Shown one piece after another: positions 6,086 through 7,579 of a stretch of 7,579 nt of DNA; position 1 is the stretch's first letter, and the number at the start of each line of letters is the position of its first letter. This DNA comes from Dehalococcoidia bacterium (GTDB lineage: Bacteria > Chloroflexota > Dehalococcoidia > Lucifugimonadales > Lucifugimonadaceae). The notes beneath the pieces were generated by a model that saw only the letters and a program-made list of their open reading frames with translations, ran no database searches and was not told the origin of the DNA. The stretch is taken from NCBI GenBank assembly GCA_012270805.1, contig JAAXHR010000028.1, positions 1-7,579 of the forward strand, in the 5' to 3' direction. The position numbers and the translations under genes were made by a program.

Positions 6086-6559
6086 CTAACCTTTGCGCCG
6101 CGATCGATACCGGTCCGTCGAGTCGAGGATGAAAGTAGCGGGGCCTTCGTTAACGAGTTCGACGTCCATCATGGCACCGAAAACTCCCTGTTGGACGTTT
6201 ACGCCTGCATACTCAAACGCTTCGACAACCCGGTCGAATATCGGACTCGCAAGTTCGCTCGACGCAGACGCAGTAAACCCGGGCCTGCGGCCTTTGCGTG
6301 TGTCGGCATAAAGCGTGAATTGACTGACAAGCAACACACTGCCGCCTACTTCGAGCAACGATTGGTCAAACCACGCCTTTTCCTCTTTGCCTCTGAAGAT
6401 GCGGAGATTGACCGTTTTGTTGACCAGATAATCGATATCGGCCTGCTCGTCGTCGTGTGTAACACCGACGAGTATCACCAAGCCCTTTTCAATCTTCCCC
6501 GTCGTTTCACCATCGACGGTCACTTTGGCTCCGGTCGAGCGTTGGATTACGAAGCGCAA
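6086..6559 (-). CDS. dtd: D-aminoacyl-tRNA deacylase
   Basis: DTD hydrolyses D-amino acids (and glycine mischarged on tRNA-Ala) from tRNA, a proofreading step after aminoacylation. The 157-residue product has the family N-terminus (RFVIQRSTGAKVTVDGE), the active-site motif SQFTLYADTRKGRRPGF (79-95, Ser79-Gln80) and the Gly-cisPro motif NEGPATFILDS (137-147, Gly139-Pro140). The usual NxGPVT reads NEGPAT here, a mild change. Length is slightly above the usual 145-150 because of a basic tail (RYRSRRKG). The start is TTG (6557-6559), chosen because it places the family N-terminus correctly; GAGTGG six bases upstream may be a weak Shine-Dalgarno. It follows the FmdB gene by 15 bases in the same frame, so the two are probably co-transcribed. 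Confidence 0.95.
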   Translation of the reverse strand: MRFVIQRSTGAKVTVDGETTGKIEKGLVILVGVTHDDEQADIDYLVNKTVNLRIFRGKEEKAWFDQSLLEVGGSVLLVSQFTLYADTRKGRRPGFTASASSELASPIFDRVVEAFEYAGVNVQQGVFGAMMDVELVNEGPATFILDSTDRYRSRRKG

Positions 6560-6574
6560 CTGTTGCCACTCGAT

Positions 6575-6862
6575 TCAGTCCGAAGAATCGGACGATGAAG
6601 ACTTGCTCTTCGACTTTTCTTTGGTTTTGGAGTCAGAATCAGACGATTCTCCGTTCGAATCGGCCCTGGATCTAGACGCGGAGCCGTTCCGACCGTAGTC
6701 GGTGGTGTAGAAACCAGAGCCTTTGTAGAGCACCATCGGGACCGATAGCATGCGAGTCGCAGAAGTGCCGCAATCGCCACACGTGGCTACTGGGTCGGAC
6801 GAGAAGCTCTGCATCTCCTCGAAGACGTGGCCGTTTTCGCATTTGTAGTCGTAGAGGGGCAT
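6575..6862 (-). CDS. FmdB-family zinc ribbon protein with Ser/Lys/Asp-rich tail
   Basis: This 95-residue protein matches the FmdB/CxxC_CXXC_SSSS family, named for a putative regulator but without a settled function. MPLYDYKCENGHVFEEMQSF at the N-terminus, TCGDCG (27-32) and VLYKGSGFYTTDYG (44-57) are diagnostic. Most members carry two CxxC pairs; here the first is reduced to Cys8 with His12 four residues later, while Cys28-Cys31 is intact, so a Cys-His-Cys-Cys metal site is likely (inference). Residues 58-95 are a low-complexity Ser/Asp/Lys tail, common in the family and probably disordered. The ATG is clear but has only a weak GAG upstream. The 121-base gap above it (6863-6983) has an AATAAT that could be a -10 without a good -35, and an 8-bp inverted repeat. 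It precedes dtd by 15 bases. Confidence 0.88.
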   Translation of the reverse strand: MPLYDYKCENGHVFEEMQSFSSDPVATCGDCGTSATRMLSVPMVLYKGSGFYTTDYGRNGSASRSRADSNGESSDSDSKTKEKSKSKSSSSDSSD

Positions 6863-6983
6863 CAGGAACTCGCGATTATTGGCTGATTCGCAAAGATTGC
6901 GACGCTTTCAACCAACCATGATTGCAGACATCTATTTGCGAAGGACTTAATTACTCATGCGATTTTATCAGTTGTCGCCGCTA

Positions 6984-7579
6984 TCAGTCGCCGTTCTCTA
7001 ACTGAGCAGCGAACGAAGCAACGTCGGTAACCGGCAACTCGCACGCGTAGTTCCGACAAACGTACGCTGTGGGCAACCCGTCGACCATCTTGCGACCTTC
7101 GAAAAGCGGCAGCGAACCATGCGCGTCGCCGCTTTCAGTCGGATCCAGCTGGGCAACAATACGGTCAGGGTTGAATCCGTTTCTTGCCTCTCGGAGCATC
7201 GCGATCCTCGCCGGATGATTTTTTTCGCCGACAATCACGACCTGTTTCACGGGGTTGGCGTAAAATTCCGCGGCCTGCAACCACCACGAAAATGCGGAAG
7301 GAGCACGCTCCATCAGTTCCCGCATCGCGCGCAGGTTAGCAACTGCGATGCGCTCCAGGTCCGTGTTCCCGGTGTATTCTGCACATCGTAACAGCGCCAT
7401 CGATGCTGCCGAACCGCCGCTCGGTTGAGCGTTGTCGAACGTGTCACGCGGCCTTACTATCAATGCTTCTTGGTCAGAACCAGTGTCGTAAAACACCGAA
7501 TCGGCTGGATGCCAGAAAAGCTCGATCATCGCGTCACAGAGCTCCTCTGCCCGGTCCAACCACCTGAGGTCAAACGTGG
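6984..7579 (-). CDS. YyaL/SSP411-family protein (DUF255, thioredoxin-like plus six-hairpin domain), C-terminal part
   Basis: This is the last 198 codons of a large protein whose start lies beyond the right edge; full members are about 600-700 residues. The frame stays open to the final base, reading TFDLRWLDRAEELCDAMIELFW at the edge when the codons above the in-frame TTG (7557-7559) are included. Family signatures are FYDTGSDQEALIVRPRD, DNAQPSGGSAASMALLRCA, VKQVVIVGE and the terminal GLPTAYVCRNYACELPVTD. These proteins join an N-terminal thioredoxin-like DUF255 domain to an alpha/alpha six-hairpin domain resembling sugar epimerases; the biochemical role is unknown. Two stop codons stand in tandem (TGA 6984-6986, TAG 6981-6983). 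It lies upstream of the FmdB gene on the same strand, but the 121-base gap makes a shared transcript uncertain. The TTG is not the true start. Confidence 0.9.
   Translation of the reverse strand, partial: TFDLRWLDRAEELCDAMIELFWHPADSVFYDTGSDQEALIVRPRDTFDNAQPSGGSAASMALLRCAEYTGNTDLERIAVANLRAMRELMERAPSAFSWWLQAAEFYANPVKQVVIVGEKNHPARIAMLREARNGFNPDRIVAQLDPTESGDAHGSLPLFEGRKMVDGLPTAYVCRNYACELPVTDVASFAAQLENGD

Noticed and set aside
6887..6942. Inverted repeat TTCGCAAA/TTTGCGAA with a 40-base spacer upstream of the FmdB gene
   Set aside because: Eight-base arms this far apart are not rare by chance in 120 bases, there is no T-run, and no promoter is tied to it.
1..7579. CRISPR arrays, insertion sequences, phage genes, toxin-antitoxin or defence genes
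   Set aside because: No spaced direct repeats, transposase, integrase or known defence motifs are visible on either strand.

Overview
The window reads as ordinary bacterial chromosome of moderate GC content, densely packed. I see no phage, plasmid, transposase or CRISPR signal. The phylum cannot be fixed by eye. The fused MoaD-MoaE protein, the serine-rich FmdB-type zinc ribbon, the Dpp-type transporter ATPase and the YyaL-family protein together suggest an uncultured Chloroflexota (Dehalococcoidia/SAR202-like) genome, but that is an inference of low to moderate confidence.

Left edge (1-796): a peptide-transporter ATPase of the DppF/OppF type on the + strand. Its reading frame is broken three times within about 230 bases although its protein motifs are well preserved. 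It is followed by a convergent, complete tRNA-Ser(GCU) on the - strand with an encoded CCA end.

797-3495, all on the - strand: a MoaD-MoaE fusion (both subunits of molybdopterin synthase in one chain), then a leader with a promoter-like sequence, then a two-gene ABC-2 exporter (ATPase and permease overlapping by ATGA) of the NodI/NodJ-DrrA/DrrB type.

3496-6085, + strand: a divergent intergenic region with a good sigma70-type promoter and two overlapping 12-bp palindromes, then rpsP-khpA-yebC-nadC in one tight directional cluster. This joins a ribosomal protein, an RNA-binding KH protein with an unusual acidic extension, a translation factor for difficult sequences, and the quinolinate-using step of NAD synthesis. 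The rimM-trmD-rplS genes that usually follow rpsP-khpA are absent here.

6086-7579, - strand: the 3' part of a YyaL/SSP411-type (DUF255) protein running off the right edge, then an FmdB-family zinc ribbon and dtd (D-aminoacyl-tRNA deacylase). The nadC and dtd stop codons abut with no base between them.

No clearly new multi-gene system is visible. The items most worth a second look are the fused molybdopterin synthase with its buried Gly-Gly, the extended KhpA and rewired rpsP operon, the rpsP leader palindromes, and the multiply frameshifted ATPase at the left edge.
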